Assembly: GCA_026415155.1 (NCBI GenBank)
Contig: JAOAHQ010000006.1
Span: forward strand, 1 to 48,977
DNA length: 48,977 nucleotides
DNA from: Rhodocyclaceae bacterium
Lineage (GTDB): Bacteria > Pseudomonadota > Gammaproteobacteria > Burkholderiales > Rhodocyclaceae
Reading direction: 5' to 3'
In this document: positions 10,531 to 19,587 of the stretch, piece after piece
How positions within the stretch are numbered: position 1 is the first letter of the stretch
Layout: every line of letters starts with the position of its first letter
Position numbers and translations under genes: made by a program
The notes under the pieces: generated by a model
What the model saw: the letters and a program-made list of their open reading frames with translations, nothing else
Database searches by the model: none
Told to the model about the DNA's origin: nothing

Positions 10531-13101
10531 GTGACGAAGCCGAGCCTCATCCTGCGTATCGCCTTTCTGGTCATCGGCATCGAGGCGGCGGCCTTCGGCG
10601 TGTTGGGATGGTTTTACGTCGACCGCTACGGTGCGGCGATCGAGCAGCGCCTCCACACTCGCTTGAAGTCGCTCGGCGCGATGCTCGAAAGCGAGGAGCT
10701 GCCGATCGGCACCCTCGCTCGCACACGGCTTTTGGGCGATCTATTGGGCGCGCCTTGCCTGGCAAGCCTGGCGATTGGCGGCAACGGGCGCGTCATCGTC
10801 GCCAGCGAGGCGGCCTGGCTCGGCCTGCCGGCGAGCGAAGTGCCACATATCGATCCGCGCTGGCTGGCGGAAGAGGCCGCCGATGAGCAGTTCATCGCCG
10901 CCGCCGGTTCGCTCACGAGCGTCATGCGTCTGCGGGCCGGCGAAAATGGCAGCCTGCTTTACACGACCCTCATCGTCATCAGCACCGCAGAGCTTGAGGC
11001 GCAAAAACGCCAGATCGCCTTCTGGGGACTGGCCGCTTCGCTCCTCTTCATCGCGCTCACCTCGGCGGGCCTGGTGCTCCTTGCCCAGCGCACCATCGCC
11101 CGCCGTGTCGAGCGCTCGCTCGAGGTCTTGAAGCGCGTGGAGACGGGCAATCTTGCCGCGCGGATCGAGGTCACCGCCGAGGACGAGCTCGGCGAGCTCC
11201 AAAAAGGGATCAATGCGATGATCGGCAAGGTCGGCGCCTTGCTCGACGACCAGCGCCGCCATGCCGAACAGCTCCAGGAGCAAAAGGAATTGCTCCAGTC
11301 GGTCATCGAACACGCGCCGATCCGCGTCTTCTGGAAGGATGCGCAATTGCGCTATCTCGGCTGCAATGCCCTGTTTGCGCGCGATGCGGGGTTGGCGCGC
11401 CCCGAGGAAGTCGTGGGCAAAAGCGATTTGGAGCTTAGCTGGCGTGAGCAGGCAGAAAGTTATCGCGCCGACGATCGCGCCGTCATAGAGTCTGGTCAGC
11501 CGAAACTCGATTATGAGGAGCCGCAGACGACGCCGACGGGCCAGCTAATCTGGCTGCATACCTCGAAGGTGCCGCTCAAGGATGGCTCGGGGCAGGTGAT
11601 CGGCGTGCTCGGCATCTATTCCGACATCACCGAGCGCAAGCGCAATGCCGAGGAACTCGAGCGCTATCGCCAGCACCTCGAACAACTCGTCGAGGAACGT
11701 ACCGCCGAGCTGCGTCTCGCGAAAGAGGCGGCCGAAGCCGCGAGCCGCGCCAAGAGCATCTTTCTTGCCAACATGAGCCACGAGCTGCGCCCGCCTTTGA
11801 ACGCCATCCTCGGCTTTGCCCAGATCCTCGCGCGCGATGCGCGCATTCCAGCCGATGCGCAACAGAGCATCGCCACCATCAACCGCTCGGGCAGCCACTT
11901 GCTGGCCCTCATCAATGACGTGCTGGAAATCTCGCGCATCGAATCCGGCCGGCTTTCCGTGCAGCGTCAGCCCTTCGATCTGATCGCCGCGCTCGCCATG
12001 GTCGAGGAGATGATCCGCAGCCGCGCCGAGGCGAAGCAACTCGCCTTCACGGTCGAGCGCGCCGCCGGGCTGCCGCGCCACGTGTTGGGCGATGAGCCGC
12101 GCCTGCGCCAAGTGCTGCTCAACCTGCTCGGCAATGCCGTCAAATACACCGAGCATGGCGAGGTGCGGCTGACGGTGAAGCCCGTCGCGGGCGAGCGGGT
12201 GCGCTTCGAAGTCAGCGATACCGGCCCGGGCATCGCGGCAGAGGAACAAGAGCGCATCTTCGCTGCCTTTTATCAGACGCCGGAGGGCGTTGCCAAAGGC
12301 GAGGGCACGGGTCTGGGGCTCACGATCAGCCGCGATCTCGTGCGCCTGATGGGCGGCGAACTGACCGTGCAAAGCGCCCCCGGCAAGGGTTCGACCTTTG
12401 CCTTCGAAGTGCCGCTGCCGTTAGCCGAGGCTCCCCTGATGATGCCGGCGCCGGGTCGCGTGCAACGCATCGCGCCGGGCTCGCCCGTGCCGCGCGTGCT
12501 CGTCGCCGAAGACCGGCCGGACAACCAGCGCGTCGTCGAAGCGCTGCTTACCAGCATCGGCTGTGAGGTGCGGACCGCCGCCGATGGCCGCGCGGCCGTG
12601 GCCCTGTTCCAGGAATGGCAGCCCGACTTGATCCTGATGGACATGCGCATGCCGGTGATGGATGGCTATGCCGCGACGCGCGCGATTCGCGCCTTGCCGG
12701 GCGGCAAACGCCTGCCGATCATCGCGTTGACGGCCTCCGCATTCGAGGAAGACCGCAGCGCCGTAGAAGCCGCCGGCTGCGATGCCTTGCTGAGAAAGCC
12801 CATCGAGGCCGAGCGCTTGTTTGCCATGCTCGGCGAGCGGCTGGGGCTCAGCTTCGAGTACGCCGCACCGGCCGCCCCGGCTGCGGCTGACCAGGGAGCC
12901 GCTTCGCTTGCCGAGCTTCCCGCGCCGCTCAAGGAAAATCTCGTCGCGGCGGCGCAGCGGCTCGACAAGGAGGCGGTGCTTGCCCTTGCCCTCTCGCTGC
13001 GGCAGGACTTCCCGGCGGCTGCGGCCGCGATCGAGGAGCTCGCCAACGCCTACCGCTTCGACCGCATCGAGACCTTGTGCGGGCAGCCGGGAACGCCTTA
13101 A
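10531..13101 (+). CDS. Hybrid histidine kinase with HAMP, PAS and receiver domains
   Basis: Membrane-bound sensor of 856 residues. Order: TM1 about 8-30, a periplasmic domain of about 125 residues, TM2 about 165-187, HAMP, short coiled coil, PAS ([21 protein letters not shown] onward), and coiled coil. Then come a HisKA domain with phospho-acceptor His417 in [10 protein letters not shown] and an HATPase_c with [10 protein letters not shown] and [13 protein letters not shown] receiver domain follows with phospho-acceptor Asp704 in [14 protein letters not shown] and the LLRKP lysine. A 70-residue helical tail ends the protein, with no clear Hpt histidine. The H+4 residue is Pro421 instead of the usual Thr or Asn. 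GTG start with no clear ribosome site. Its stop shares bases with the convergent hisC stop. No cognate response regulator is in the window. Confidence 0.93.
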   Translation: MTKPSLILRIAFLVIGIEAAAFGVLGWFYVDRYGAAIEQRLHTRLKSLGAMLESEELPIGTLARTRLLGDLLGAPCLASLAIGGNGRVIVASEAAWLGLPASEVPHIDPRWLAEEAADEQFIAAAGSLTSVMRLRAGENGSLLYTTLIVISTAELEAQKRQIAFWGLAASLLFIALTSAGLVLLAQRTIARRVERSLEVLKRVETGNLAARIEVTAEDELGELQKGINAMIGKVGALLDDQRRHAEQLQEQKELLQSVIEHAPIRVFWKDAQLRYLGCNALFARDAGLARPEEVVGKSDLELSWREQAESYRADDRAVIESGQPKLDYEEPQTTPTGQLIWLHTSKVPLKDGSGQVIGVLGIYSDITERKRNAEELERYRQHLEQLVEERTAELRLAKEAAEAASRAKSIFLANMSHELRPPLNAILGFAQILARDARIPADAQQSIATINRSGSHLLALINDVLEISRIESGRLSVQRQPFDLIAALAMVEEMIRSRAEAKQLAFTVERAAGLPRHVLGDEPRLRQVLLNLLGNAVKYTEHGEVRLTVKPVAGERVRFEVSDTGPGIAAEEQERIFAAFYQTPEGVAKGEGTGLGLTISRDLVRLMGGELTVQSAPGKGSTFAFEVPLPLAEAPLMMPAPGRVQRIAPGSPVPRVLVAEDRPDNQRVVEALLTSIGCEVRTAADGRAAVALFQEWQPDLILMDMRMPVMDGYAATRAIRALPGGKRLPIIALTASAFEEDRSAVEAAGCDALLRKPIEAERLFAMLGERLGLSFEYAAPAAPAAADQGAASLAELPAPLKENLVAAAQRLDKEAVLALALSLRQDFPAAAAAIEELANAYRFDRIETLCGQPGTP

Positions 13102-14159
13102 GCGAGGATGTCCTTGAGTGCCGCGACGAGCGTTGCACATTGCTCGTCGGTGCCGATGCTGATGCGCAGGAACTCATCGATGCGCGGTGCCTTGAAGTGG
13201 CGCACGAGGATGCCGCGCTGCCGTAGCGCCAGCGCCGACTTTTCCGCTGCCTGCCGCGGGTGGCGGGCGAAGACGAAATTGGCGCTCGAAGGCAGCACTT
13301 CGAATCCCAACGCTTCGAGCTCGCGGGTGAGTTTAATGCGGCTGGCGATGATGGCCTGGCGGGTCTGTTCGAACCAGTCGCGATCTTCGAGGGCGGCCAC
13401 GGCGCCGGCTTGCGCTAGGCGGTCGAGCGGATAGGAGTTGAAGCTGTTCTTGACGCGGTTCAAGGCTTCAATGAGATCGGGATGGCCGACGGCAAAGCCG
13501 ACGCGCAAGCCAGCGAGCGAGCGGCTCTTCGAAAAGGTCTGCACGACGAGCAGGTTGGAGTATCGATGCACGAGCGGCACGGCCGTTTCTGCGCCGAAAT
13601 CGACGTAGGCTTCATCGACGATGACGACCGAATCCAGGTTTGCCTGCAGCAAGGCCTCGATGTCGGCAAGCGGCAGTGCGCGCCCCGTGGGCGCGTTCGG
13701 GTTCGGAAAGACGATGCCGCCATTGGGCAGCGCGTAATCGGCAATGCGCAGCGCGAAGTTTTCGTCGAGCGGGATGGTGCGGTAGTCGATGCCAAAGAGC
13801 TGGCAGTAGACCGGATAGAAGCTATAGGTGACGTCTGGAAAGAGGAGCGGGCGTTCGTGTTTCAAGAGGGCGAGGAAGGCGAGCCCCAGCACCTCGTCCG
13901 AGCCATTGCCGACGAAGACTTGCGCGGCAGTGAGATGGCCGAAATATTGCGCGAAGGCCTCGCGCAGGCGCGTGCTTTCCGGGTCGGGGTAGAGCCTCAA
14001 CCCATCGCCGATTTCCTGGCGGATGGCTTCGAGCACGCGCGGACTCGGGCCATAGGGGTTTTCGTTGGTGTTGAGCTTGATAAGGTTGGCGATTTTGGGC
14101 TGCTCGCCCGGCACATAGGGTTGCAGGGCGGAAACGAAGGGGCTCCAGAAGCGGCTCAT
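13098..14159 (-). CDS. hisC: Histidinol-phosphate aminotransferase HisC
   Basis: PLP enzyme that transaminates imidazole-acetol phosphate to histidinol phosphate. The 353-residue protein opens [20 protein letters not shown] and carries [31 protein letters not shown], the [11 protein letters not shown] aspartate that holds the PLP nitrogen, and the PLP lysine in [17 protein letters not shown] chose the ATG at 14159; the open frame upstream reads antisense to hisB. It is on the opposite strand to all other his genes and faces the histidine kinase tail to tail, with both stops in one TTAA. Divergent from hisB, with 79 bases between the starts. Confidence 0.95.
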   Translation of the reverse strand: MSRFWSPFVSALQPYVPGEQPKIANLIKLNTNENPYGPSPRVLEAIRQEIGDGLRLYPDPESTRLREAFAQYFGHLTAAQVFVGNGSDEVLGLAFLALLKHERPLLFPDVTYSFYPVYCQLFGIDYRTIPLDENFALRIADYALPNGGIVFPNPNAPTGRALPLADIEALLQANLDSVVIVDEAYVDFGAETAVPLVHRYSNLLVVQTFSKSRSLAGLRVGFAVGHPDLIEALNRVKNSFNSYPLDRLAQAGAVAALEDRDWFEQTRQAIIASRIKLTRELEALGFEVLPSSANFVFARHPRQAAEKSALALRQRGILVRHFKAPRIDEFLRISIGTDEQCATLVAALKDILA

Positions 14160-14238
14160 GACGGGAGAGAAACGAGGATGGCCAAGGGCGCGAAATGGTA
14201 TCATGGGCCACGCTTGCAACCTTCCCGACAGACTCGTC

Positions 14239-14838
14239 ATGGCGACTTCGCAGCGCACCGCCGACATCCACCGCAGCACGCTGGAGACCCAGGTGCGCGT
14301 CAAGCTCGATCTCGAAGGCACTGGCAAATCGCAATTGGCCACCGGCATCGGCTTTTTCGACCACATGCTCGATCAGATTGCACGCCATGCGCTGATCGAT
14401 TTGCAAGTCGATGCGCGCGGCGATCTGCACATCGACGCCCACCACACGGTGGAGGATGTCGGCATCACGCTGGGGCAGGCGCTTGCCAAGGCGCTTGGCG
14501 ACAAGAAGGGCCTCGTGCGTTACGGCCATGCCTATGTGCCGCTCGATGAGGCGCTCTCGCGCGTCGTCGTCGATCTGTCGGGCCGCCCCGGGCTCATCTA
14601 TCAAGTCGATTTCGTGCGGCCGACGATCGGCGACTTCGACGTCGATCTCATCCGCGAGTTCTTCCAGGGGCTCGTCAATCACGCCGCGATCACCTTGCAC
14701 ATCGACAACCTGCGCGGCGAGAATGCCCACCATCAGGCCGAGACGGTGTTCAAGGCCTTCGCGCGCGCGCTGCGCATGGCGATCAGCGTCGATGCGCGTC
14801 TCGGCGCCGCGGTGCCCTCGACGAAAGGCAGCCTGTAA
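14239..14838 (+). CDS. hisB: Imidazoleglycerol-phosphate dehydratase HisB
   Basis: Removes water from imidazole glycerol phosphate to give imidazole-acetol phosphate. The 199-residue monofunctional form lacks the phosphatase domain fused in E. coli. Manganese-binding histidine motifs are visible: [13 protein letters not shown] near residue 38, [12 protein letters not shown] near 75, and [15 protein letters not shown] near 155. The start is the ATG at 14239 ([12 protein letters not shown]). The short divergent gap to hisC holds a TATCAT hexamer at 14199-14204 that could be a -10 box, but no good -35 was found. Confidence 0.96.
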   Translation: MATSQRTADIHRSTLETQVRVKLDLEGTGKSQLATGIGFFDHMLDQIARHALIDLQVDARGDLHIDAHHTVEDVGITLGQALAKALGDKKGLVRYGHAYVPLDEALSRVVVDLSGRPGLIYQVDFVRPTIGDFDVDLIREFFQGLVNHAAITLHIDNLRGENAHHQAETVFKAFARALRMAISVDARLGAAVPSTKGSL

Positions 14839-14856
14839 GACTTCTTCCTTCCGCCG

Positions 14857-15501
14857 ATGTCAGAGCTAAGCGTCGCAATCGTCGATTACGGCATGGGCAA
14901 TTTGCGCTCGGTGGCCAAGGCCGTCGAGCACGTCGCGCCCAAGGCCAAGGTGTGGGTGACCGCCGATCCGAGCGAGGTGGTGCGCGCTGGCCGCGTCATC
15001 GTGCCGGGTCAGGGCGCGATGCCCGATTGCATGCGCGAGCTCAAAGCGCGCGGCCTGGATCAGGCGGTCAAGCAGGCGGCGGCCGAGAAACCCTTCCTCG
15101 GCATCTGCATCGGGCTGCAAATGCTCTTCGAGCACAGCGAAGAGGGCGATGTGGCGGGATTGGGCCTCTTTCCCGGCCGAGTGCGCCGCTTTCCAGCGGA
15201 AGCGTTACACGATGCCGCCGGCGCGCCGCTCAAGGTGCCGCACATGGGCTGGAACGAGGTGCGGCAGAGCAAACCCCATCCGCTCTGGCAAGGCATTGCC
15301 GATGGCACGCGCTTTTATTTCGTGCATAGCTACTACGTCGAGCCGGCCGTGCCAGAACTCGTGGCCGCCGCGACGCACTACGGCATCGTCTTTTCCAGCG
15401 CCTGCGCGCGCGCTAACATCTTCGCCGTGCAGTTTCATCCGGAGAAGAGCGCCGCGGCCGGCCTCAAGCTGCTCGAGAACTTCATGTCCTGGCATCCCTG
15501 A
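14857..15501 (+). CDS. hisH: Imidazole glycerol phosphate synthase, glutaminase subunit HisH
   Basis: Glutaminase half of IGP synthase; it releases ammonia that is channelled through HisF. A class I glutamine amidotransferase of 214 residues with the nucleophile Cys84 in FLGICIGLQMLFEHSEEG and the His-Glu pair of the triad in FHPEKSAAAGLKLLENF at the end. YGMGNLRSVAKAVEH at the N-terminus is typical. It lies 18 bases after hisB and 20 before hisA, in the usual hisBHAF run. Confidence 0.96.
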   Translation: MSELSVAIVDYGMGNLRSVAKAVEHVAPKAKVWVTADPSEVVRAGRVIVPGQGAMPDCMRELKARGLDQAVKQAAAEKPFLGICIGLQMLFEHSEEGDVAGLGLFPGRVRRFPAEALHDAAGAPLKVPHMGWNEVRQSKPHPLWQGIADGTRFYFVHSYYVEPAVPELVAAATHYGIVFSSACARANIFAVQFHPEKSAAAGLKLLENFMSWHP

Positions 15502-15521
15502 TCTCCGAACGAGTCTGACCC

Positions 15522-16268
15522 ATGCTGCTGATACCCGCAATCGATCTCAAGGACGGCCATTGCGTGCGCTTGAAGCAGGGCGCGATGGACGATGCGACCG
15601 TGTTTTCCGAAAATCCCGCCGCGATGGCGCGCCACTGGATCGAACAAGGGGCGCGGCGCCTGCATCTGGTCGATTTGAACGGCGCCTTCGCCGGCAAGCC
15701 GAAGAATGAGCCGGCGATCAAGGCGATCCTCAAGGAAGTCGGCGACGAGATTCCGGTGCAGCTGGGCGGCGGCATCCGCGATCTCGACACCATCGAGCGC
15801 TGCCTCGACGATGGCGTGAGCTACGTCATCATCGGCACGGCCGCCGTGAAGAATCCGGGCTTCCTGCACGATGCCTGCACCGCCTTCCCGGGCCACATCA
15901 TCGTCGGGCTCGATGCCAAGGACGGCAAGGTGGCGGTGGACGGCTGGTCGAAGATGACGGGGCATGACGTCATCGATCTTGCCAAGAAATTCGAGGACTA
16001 CGGCGTCGAAGCCGTCATCTACACCGACATCGGCCGCGACGGCATGCTGACGGGCGTCAATGTCGAGGCGACCGTGAAGCTTGCCCAGGCGCTTCGGATT
16101 CCCGTCATCGCCTCAGGCGGTATCGCCAGCATGGCCGACGTCGAGGCGCTCTGCGCCGTGGCGGAGGAAGGCATCATGGGCGCGATCGCCGGCCGCGCGC
16201 TCTATGAAGGCAAGCTCGACTTCGCGGCGGCCCAGGCGAGGGCTGACGCCCTGACCGGCCAGGACTGA
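15522..16268 (+). CDS. hisA: ProFAR isomerase HisA
   Basis: Amadori isomerase that opens the aminoaldose ring of ProFAR to give PRFAR. It is a 248-residue TIM barrel. The N-terminal half has the general base aspartate in [14 protein letters not shown], and [19 protein letters not shown] carries a phosphate loop. The second half has [12 protein letters not shown], with the second catalytic aspartate, and [13 protein letters not shown]. The stop is followed by a 41-base gap that contains a dispersed repeat copy before hisF. Confidence 0.96.
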   Translation: MLLIPAIDLKDGHCVRLKQGAMDDATVFSENPAAMARHWIEQGARRLHLVDLNGAFAGKPKNEPAIKAILKEVGDEIPVQLGGGIRDLDTIERCLDDGVSYVIIGTAAVKNPGFLHDACTAFPGHIIVGLDAKDGKVAVDGWSKMTGHDVIDLAKKFEDYGVEAVIYTDIGRDGMLTGVNVEATVKLAQALRIPVIASGGIASMADVEALCAVAEEGIMGAIAGRALYEGKLDFAAAQARADALTGQD

Positions 16269-16278
16269 GGCTTGCCAG

Positions 16279-16303
16279 GCCGTCTTGCCAGCGCCGACTT
16301 TCA
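16279..16303 (-). repeat. Dispersed repeat copy in the hisA-hisF gap
   Basis: On the minus strand this reads TGAAA followed by GTCGGCGCTGGCAAGACGGC, a full match to the core. It occupies most of the 41-base intergenic space and ends seven bases before the hisF ATG, where the ribosome-binding site should be. An outer CTTGCCAG is directly repeated at 16271-16278 and inside the copy. Confidence 0.8.
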
Positions 16304-16309
16304 CGCACC

Positions 16310-17068
16310 ATGCTCGCCAAGCGCATCATTCCCTGTCTCGACGTCAATGCCGGCCGTGTCGTCAAGGGTGTCAATTTCGTCGCCCTGCGCGATGCCGGCG
16401 ATCCGGTCGAGATCGCGCGCCGCTATGACGAGCAAGGCGCCGACGAGATCACCTTCCTCGACATCACGGCGAGCTCCGATCAGCGCGACATCATCCTGCA
16501 CATCGTCGAAGCCGTGGCCTCCCAGGTCTTCATTCCGCTCACCGTCGGCGGCGGGGTGCGCAAGGTCGAGGACGTGCGCAGGCTCTTGAACGCCGGCGCC
16601 GACAAGGTGAGCATCAACACCGCGGCGGTGCAGAATCCGCAGCTCGTCGCCGAGGCCGCCGCCAAGGTCGGCAGCCAGTGCATCGTCGTCGCGATCGACG
16701 CCAAGGAGACCGCGCCCGGCAAGTGGGAGGTGTTCACCCACGGCGGGCGCAACAACACGCATCTCGACGCGATCGAATGGGCCAAGCAGGTCACGGCCCT
16801 GGGTGCTGGCGAGCTCCTGCTCACGAGCATGGATCGCGACGGCACCAAAAACGGCTTCGACCTACGCTTGACGCGGGCGGTCGCCGATGCGGTGCCGATT
16901 CCGGTGATCGCGAGCGGCGGGGTGGGTAACTTGCAGCATCTCGCCGACGGGGTGACGATCGGCCGCGCCGACGCGGTGCTCGCGGCGAGCATCTTTCATT
17001 ACGGCGAATACACGGTGCGCCAGGCCAAGGAATTCATGCGCGCGCAAGGCATCGAGGTGCGGTTGTGA
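16310..17068 (+). CDS. hisF: Imidazole glycerol phosphate synthase, cyclase subunit HisF
   Basis: Cyclase half of IGP synthase: ammonia from HisH plus PRFAR gives imidazole glycerol phosphate and AICAR. A 252-residue TIM barrel with catalytic aspartates in [18 protein letters not shown] (residue 11) and [15 protein letters not shown]. Phosphate loops are in [11 protein letters not shown] and [11 protein letters not shown]. The ATG start has no recognisable Shine-Dalgarno sequence because a repeat copy lies directly upstream. The last codons overlap the hisI start. Confidence 0.96.
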   Translation: MLAKRIIPCLDVNAGRVVKGVNFVALRDAGDPVEIARRYDEQGADEITFLDITASSDQRDIILHIVEAVASQVFIPLTVGGGVRKVEDVRRLLNAGADKVSINTAAVQNPQLVAEAAAKVGSQCIVVAIDAKETAPGKWEVFTHGGRNNTHLDAIEWAKQVTALGAGELLLTSMDRDGTKNGFDLRLTRAVADAVPIPVIASGGVGNLQHLADGVTIGRADAVLAASIFHYGEYTVRQAKEFMRAQGIEVRL

Positions 17069-17451
17069 GCTGCAAGTGGTTGAACGAAATCAAATGGGAT
17101 GAGCAGGGCCTCGTGCCGGTCATCGCCCAGGATGCGGAAAGTGGCGAAGTCCTGATGTTCGCCTGGATGAACCGCGAGGCGCTCGAGAAGACCGCCGCGA
17201 CGGGCCAGGCCGTCTATTGGTCGCGCTCGCGCCGCAAGCTCTGGCACAAGGGCGAAGAATCGGGCCATTTTCAAAAAGTGGTCGAAATCCGCACCGACTG
17301 CGACAACGACGTGGTGCTCTTGAAAGTCGAGCAGGTTGGGGGCATCAGTTGCCATACCGGCCGCAAGAGCTGTTTCTTCCAACGGCTCGAGGAAGGCTGC
17401 TGGACGCCAGTCGAGCCGGTGCTCAAAGACCCCAAGGAGATTTACAAGTGA
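17065..17451 (+). CDS. hisI: Phosphoribosyl-AMP cyclohydrolase HisI
   Basis: Opens the purine ring of phosphoribosyl-AMP (third step of histidine synthesis). A 128-residue zinc enzyme, separate from HisE as in most proteobacteria outside the enterics. Landmarks are [34 protein letters not shown], then the magnesium motif [17 protein letters not shown] and the zinc-binding [14 protein letters not shown] with two cysteines. It starts with GTG in a four-base overlap with hisF and ends overlapping the hisE start. Confidence 0.95.
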   Translation: MSCKWLNEIKWDEQGLVPVIAQDAESGEVLMFAWMNREALEKTAATGQAVYWSRSRRKLWHKGEESGHFQKVVEIRTDCDNDVVLLKVEQVGGISCHTGRKSCFFQRLEEGCWTPVEPVLKDPKEIYK

Positions 17452-17771
17452 TCGATCTCGAAGTCATCCATCGCCTGCAGCAGACGCTCGAGGCGAGAAA
17501 GGGCGCCGCGCCCGATTCCTCTTATGTGGCGAGCCTCTATGCCAAGGGTAGCGACGCGATCTGCAAGAAGATCGCCGAAGAGGCCGCCGAAACGATCATG
17601 GCGGCCAAGGACGGCGACCGCCTGCACCTCGTGCGCGAGACCTGTGATCTGTGGTTTCACAGCATGGTGCTCCTGACGCACTTCGGTATCGGCGTCGATG
17701 ATGTGCTGGCCGAATTCCGTCGCCGCGAAGGCATTTCGGGCATCGATGAAAAACGCAGCCGGGAGACTTGA
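17448..17771 (+). CDS. hisE: Phosphoribosyl-ATP pyrophosphatase HisE
   Basis: Hydrolyses phosphoribosyl-ATP to phosphoribosyl-AMP, the second step of histidine synthesis. A 107-residue all-alpha MazG-like protein with the metal-binding helix [15 protein letters not shown] near residues 42-56 and the second metal site in [19 protein letters not shown] start in a GTGA overlap with the end of hisI; the longer open frame upstream lies inside hisI and is a shadow. Followed after one base by the HIT gene. Confidence 0.94.
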   Translation: MIDLEVIHRLQQTLEARKGAAPDSSYVASLYAKGSDAICKKIAEEAAETIMAAKDGDRLHLVRETCDLWFHSMVLLTHFGIGVDDVLAEFRRREGISGIDEKRSRET

Positions 17772-17772
17772 C

Positions 17773-18126
17773 ATGAGCCAAGAGTGCATCTTCTGCAAGA
17801 TCGTGCGCGGCGAGATTCCAAGCCGCAAGGTCTATGAGGACGAGGAGCTCCTCGCCTTTCACGACATCCATCCGCAAGCGCCCGTGCATTTCATGGTGAT
17901 CCCGAAGCGGCACATCGCCTCGCTGGCTGACGTCACGCCCGAGGATGCGCCGCTGTTGGGCAGGCTGTTCGCGAAAATCGGCGAGCTCGCGCGAAGCCAG
18001 GGGCTTGCTGACGGTTTTCGCACCCTGGTCAATACCGGCCGGATCGGCCGCCAGGAGGTGTATCATCTCCACGTCCATGTCGTCGGCGGGCCTGAACCCT
18101 TGGGCCCCATGTTGCCGCGCCAATAA
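17773..18126 (+). CDS. HIT-family nucleotide-binding hydrolase (HinT-like)
   Basis: Small HIT protein of 117 residues, like HinT purine nucleoside phosphoramidases, which hydrolyse AMP-lysine/AMP-NH2 type bonds. The name-giving motif H98-x-H100-x-H102 is in YHLHVHVVGG, with the usual N-terminal zinc-type start ECIFCKIVRGEIPS and FHDIHPQAPVHFMVIPK. The gene lies between hisE and tatA, its normal place in betaproteobacteria. The start is the ATG at 17773; the open frame upstream is a shadow of hisE. Confidence 0.92.
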   Translation: MSQECIFCKIVRGEIPSRKVYEDEELLAFHDIHPQAPVHFMVIPKRHIASLADVTPEDAPLLGRLFAKIGELARSQGLADGFRTLVNTGRIGRQEVYHLHVHVVGGPEPLGPMLPRQ

Positions 18127-18144
18127 ATTCCGAGGAGATTCGTG

Positions 18145-18372
18145 ATGGGAACCTGGAGCATCTGGCACTGGCTCGTCGTGCTGGTCATCGTCATGCTGGT
18201 GTTCGGCACCAAGAAGCTGCGCAACATCGGCCAGGACCTCGGCAGCGCGGTCAAGGGCTTCAAGGAAGGCATGAAGGAAGGGACGGCCACGACGGAAGCG
18301 CCCAAGCAGGTCGAGCAGCAGGCCGGCACGACCATCGAGGGCGAGGCGCGCAAGGAGCAGGCCAAGGGCTGA
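18145..18372 (+). CDS. tatA: Sec-independent translocase protein TatA
   Basis: Pore-forming subunit of the twin-arginine export system, which moves folded proteins across the inner membrane. A 75-residue protein with a short N-terminal transmembrane helix ([17 protein letters not shown]), the hinge FGTKKL at residues 20-25, an amphipathic helix ([14 protein letters not shown]) and a charged tail. I prefer the ATG at 18145 because GAGGAG lies seven bases upstream; a GTG three bases before it is too close. Confidence 0.94.
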   Translation: MGTWSIWHWLVVLVIVMLVFGTKKLRNIGQDLGSAVKGFKEGMKEGTATTEAPKQVEQQAGTTIEGEARKEQAKG

Positions 18373-18396
18373 CGATCCGGCCTACGGATTGCCGTC

Positions 18397-18756
18397 GTGT
18401 TCGACATCGGTTTTTCCGAGCTCGTCGTCATCGCCCTGGTGGGTCTCATCGTCATCGGCCCCGAGCGCATGCCCAAGGTGGCGCGCACGCTGGGCCATCT
18501 ATTGGGCCGCCTGCAACGCTATGTCGCCGACGTCAAGGCCGACATCCACCGCGAGATGCAGCTCGAGGAGCTGAAAAAACTGCAGGCGCAGATCGCCGAG
18601 CAGGCGCGCGATGTCGAGCGGCAGGTCAATGAGCAGATGAAGACCGTCGAAGCCGAGCTCAATCAGTCGATCCTCGCGGCTGCCGCCGACAAGCAAGGCG
18701 AGCCGCCTCCTGCGAACCCGCCGTCTGCTTCCCCGAATTCGCCGCCGGCCGCCTGA
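18397..18756 (+). CDS. tatB: Sec-independent translocase protein TatB
   Basis: TatB forms the substrate receptor with TatC. A 119-residue protein starting with GTG. It has the transmembrane helix MFDIGFSELVVIALVGLIVI, the hinge GPERMPKVARTLG, a long amphipathic helix rich in Glu/Lys/Gln (residues 35-85) and a Pro/Ala/Ser tail. The stop overlaps the tatC ATG as TGATG. Confidence 0.93.
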   Translation: MFDIGFSELVVIALVGLIVIGPERMPKVARTLGHLLGRLQRYVADVKADIHREMQLEELKKLQAQIAEQARDVERQVNEQMKTVEAELNQSILAAAADKQGEPPPANPPSASPNSPPAA

Positions 18757-19574
18757 TGGAAGAGGGACAAGAAAGCTTCATCTCGCATCTCATCGAGCTG
18801 CGCGACCGGCTCATCCGCGCGCTCGTCGCCGTCGGCCTCGTCTTTCTCGCGCTCGTCCATTGGGCGCGCGACATCTACACGCTGCTTGCGGCGCCGATGC
18901 TCGCCGCACTGCCCGAGGGCGGCCACATGATCGCCACCGATGTCGCCGGCGCCTTCTTCGTGCCGATGAAGGTGACGATGATGGTCGCCTTCCTGATCGC
19001 GCTGCCCTACGTGCTCTATCAGGCCTGGGCCTTCGTCGCGCCTGGACTTTATGCCCACGAGAAGAAGCTTGCCCTGCCGCTTCTCATCGCCAGCGTCGTG
19101 CTCTTCTTCGTCGGCATGGGCTTTGCCTATTTCATCGTCTTCCCGACCGTCTTTGCCTTCATCAACGCCTTCGCCCCCGAAGGCGTGGCGGTGATGACCG
19201 ACATCGACAAGTATCTTTCCTTCGTGCTGTCGACCTTCCTCGCCTTCGGCGTCACCTTCGAAGTGCCCGTGGTCGTCATCGTGCTGGTGCGGGTCGGGCT
19301 GGTGAGCATCGACAAGCTCAAGGAAATCCGTCCCTATGTGATCGTCGGCGCCTTCGTCGTCGGCGCGATCTTCACGCCGCCCGACGTGCTTTCGCAATTC
19401 ATGCTCGCCGTGCCGATGTGGCTCCTCTATGAGTTCGGCATCGTCATGGCGCGCTTGATCGGTAAGGCCGAACGCGCCGAGGATGGCGACTACCGACCGC
19501 TTACCGAGGCCGAGATGGAAGCCGAACTCGATCGCGCCGAGGCCGAGTCGGCCGCCAACCGCGAGCGACCCTGA
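18756..19574 (+). CDS. tatC: Sec-independent translocase protein TatC
   Basis: TatC recognises the twin-arginine signal peptide. A 272-residue protein with six hydrophobic segments. The conserved N-terminus is SFISHLIELRDRLIRAL, and the first periplasmic loop has FVPMKVTMMVAF. It continues with FVAPGLYAHEKKLALPLL and FGVTFEVPVVVIVLVRVGLVS, including the conserved Phe-Glu-x-Pro. The C-terminal cytoplasmic tail is Glu/Ala-rich. It is convergent with the DegQ-like gene, with only 13 bases between stops and no clear terminator. Confidence 0.95.
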   Translation: MEEGQESFISHLIELRDRLIRALVAVGLVFLALVHWARDIYTLLAAPMLAALPEGGHMIATDVAGAFFVPMKVTMMVAFLIALPYVLYQAWAFVAPGLYAHEKKLALPLLIASVVLFFVGMGFAYFIVFPTVFAFINAFAPEGVAVMTDIDKYLSFVLSTFLAFGVTFEVPVVVIVLVRVGLVSIDKLKEIRPYVIVGAFVVGAIFTPPDVLSQFMLAVPMWLLYEFGIVMARLIGKAERAEDGDYRPLTEAEMEAELDRAEAESAANRERP

Positions 19575-19587
19575 ACTCGGCCCCGGA

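Noticed and set aside
13227-13243. Match to the dispersed repeat (GCCAGCGCCGACTTTTC) inside hisC
   Set aside because: Only about 16 bases match, and the encoded segment has the same length as in other HisC proteins as I recall them, so chance similarity is likelier than a copy.
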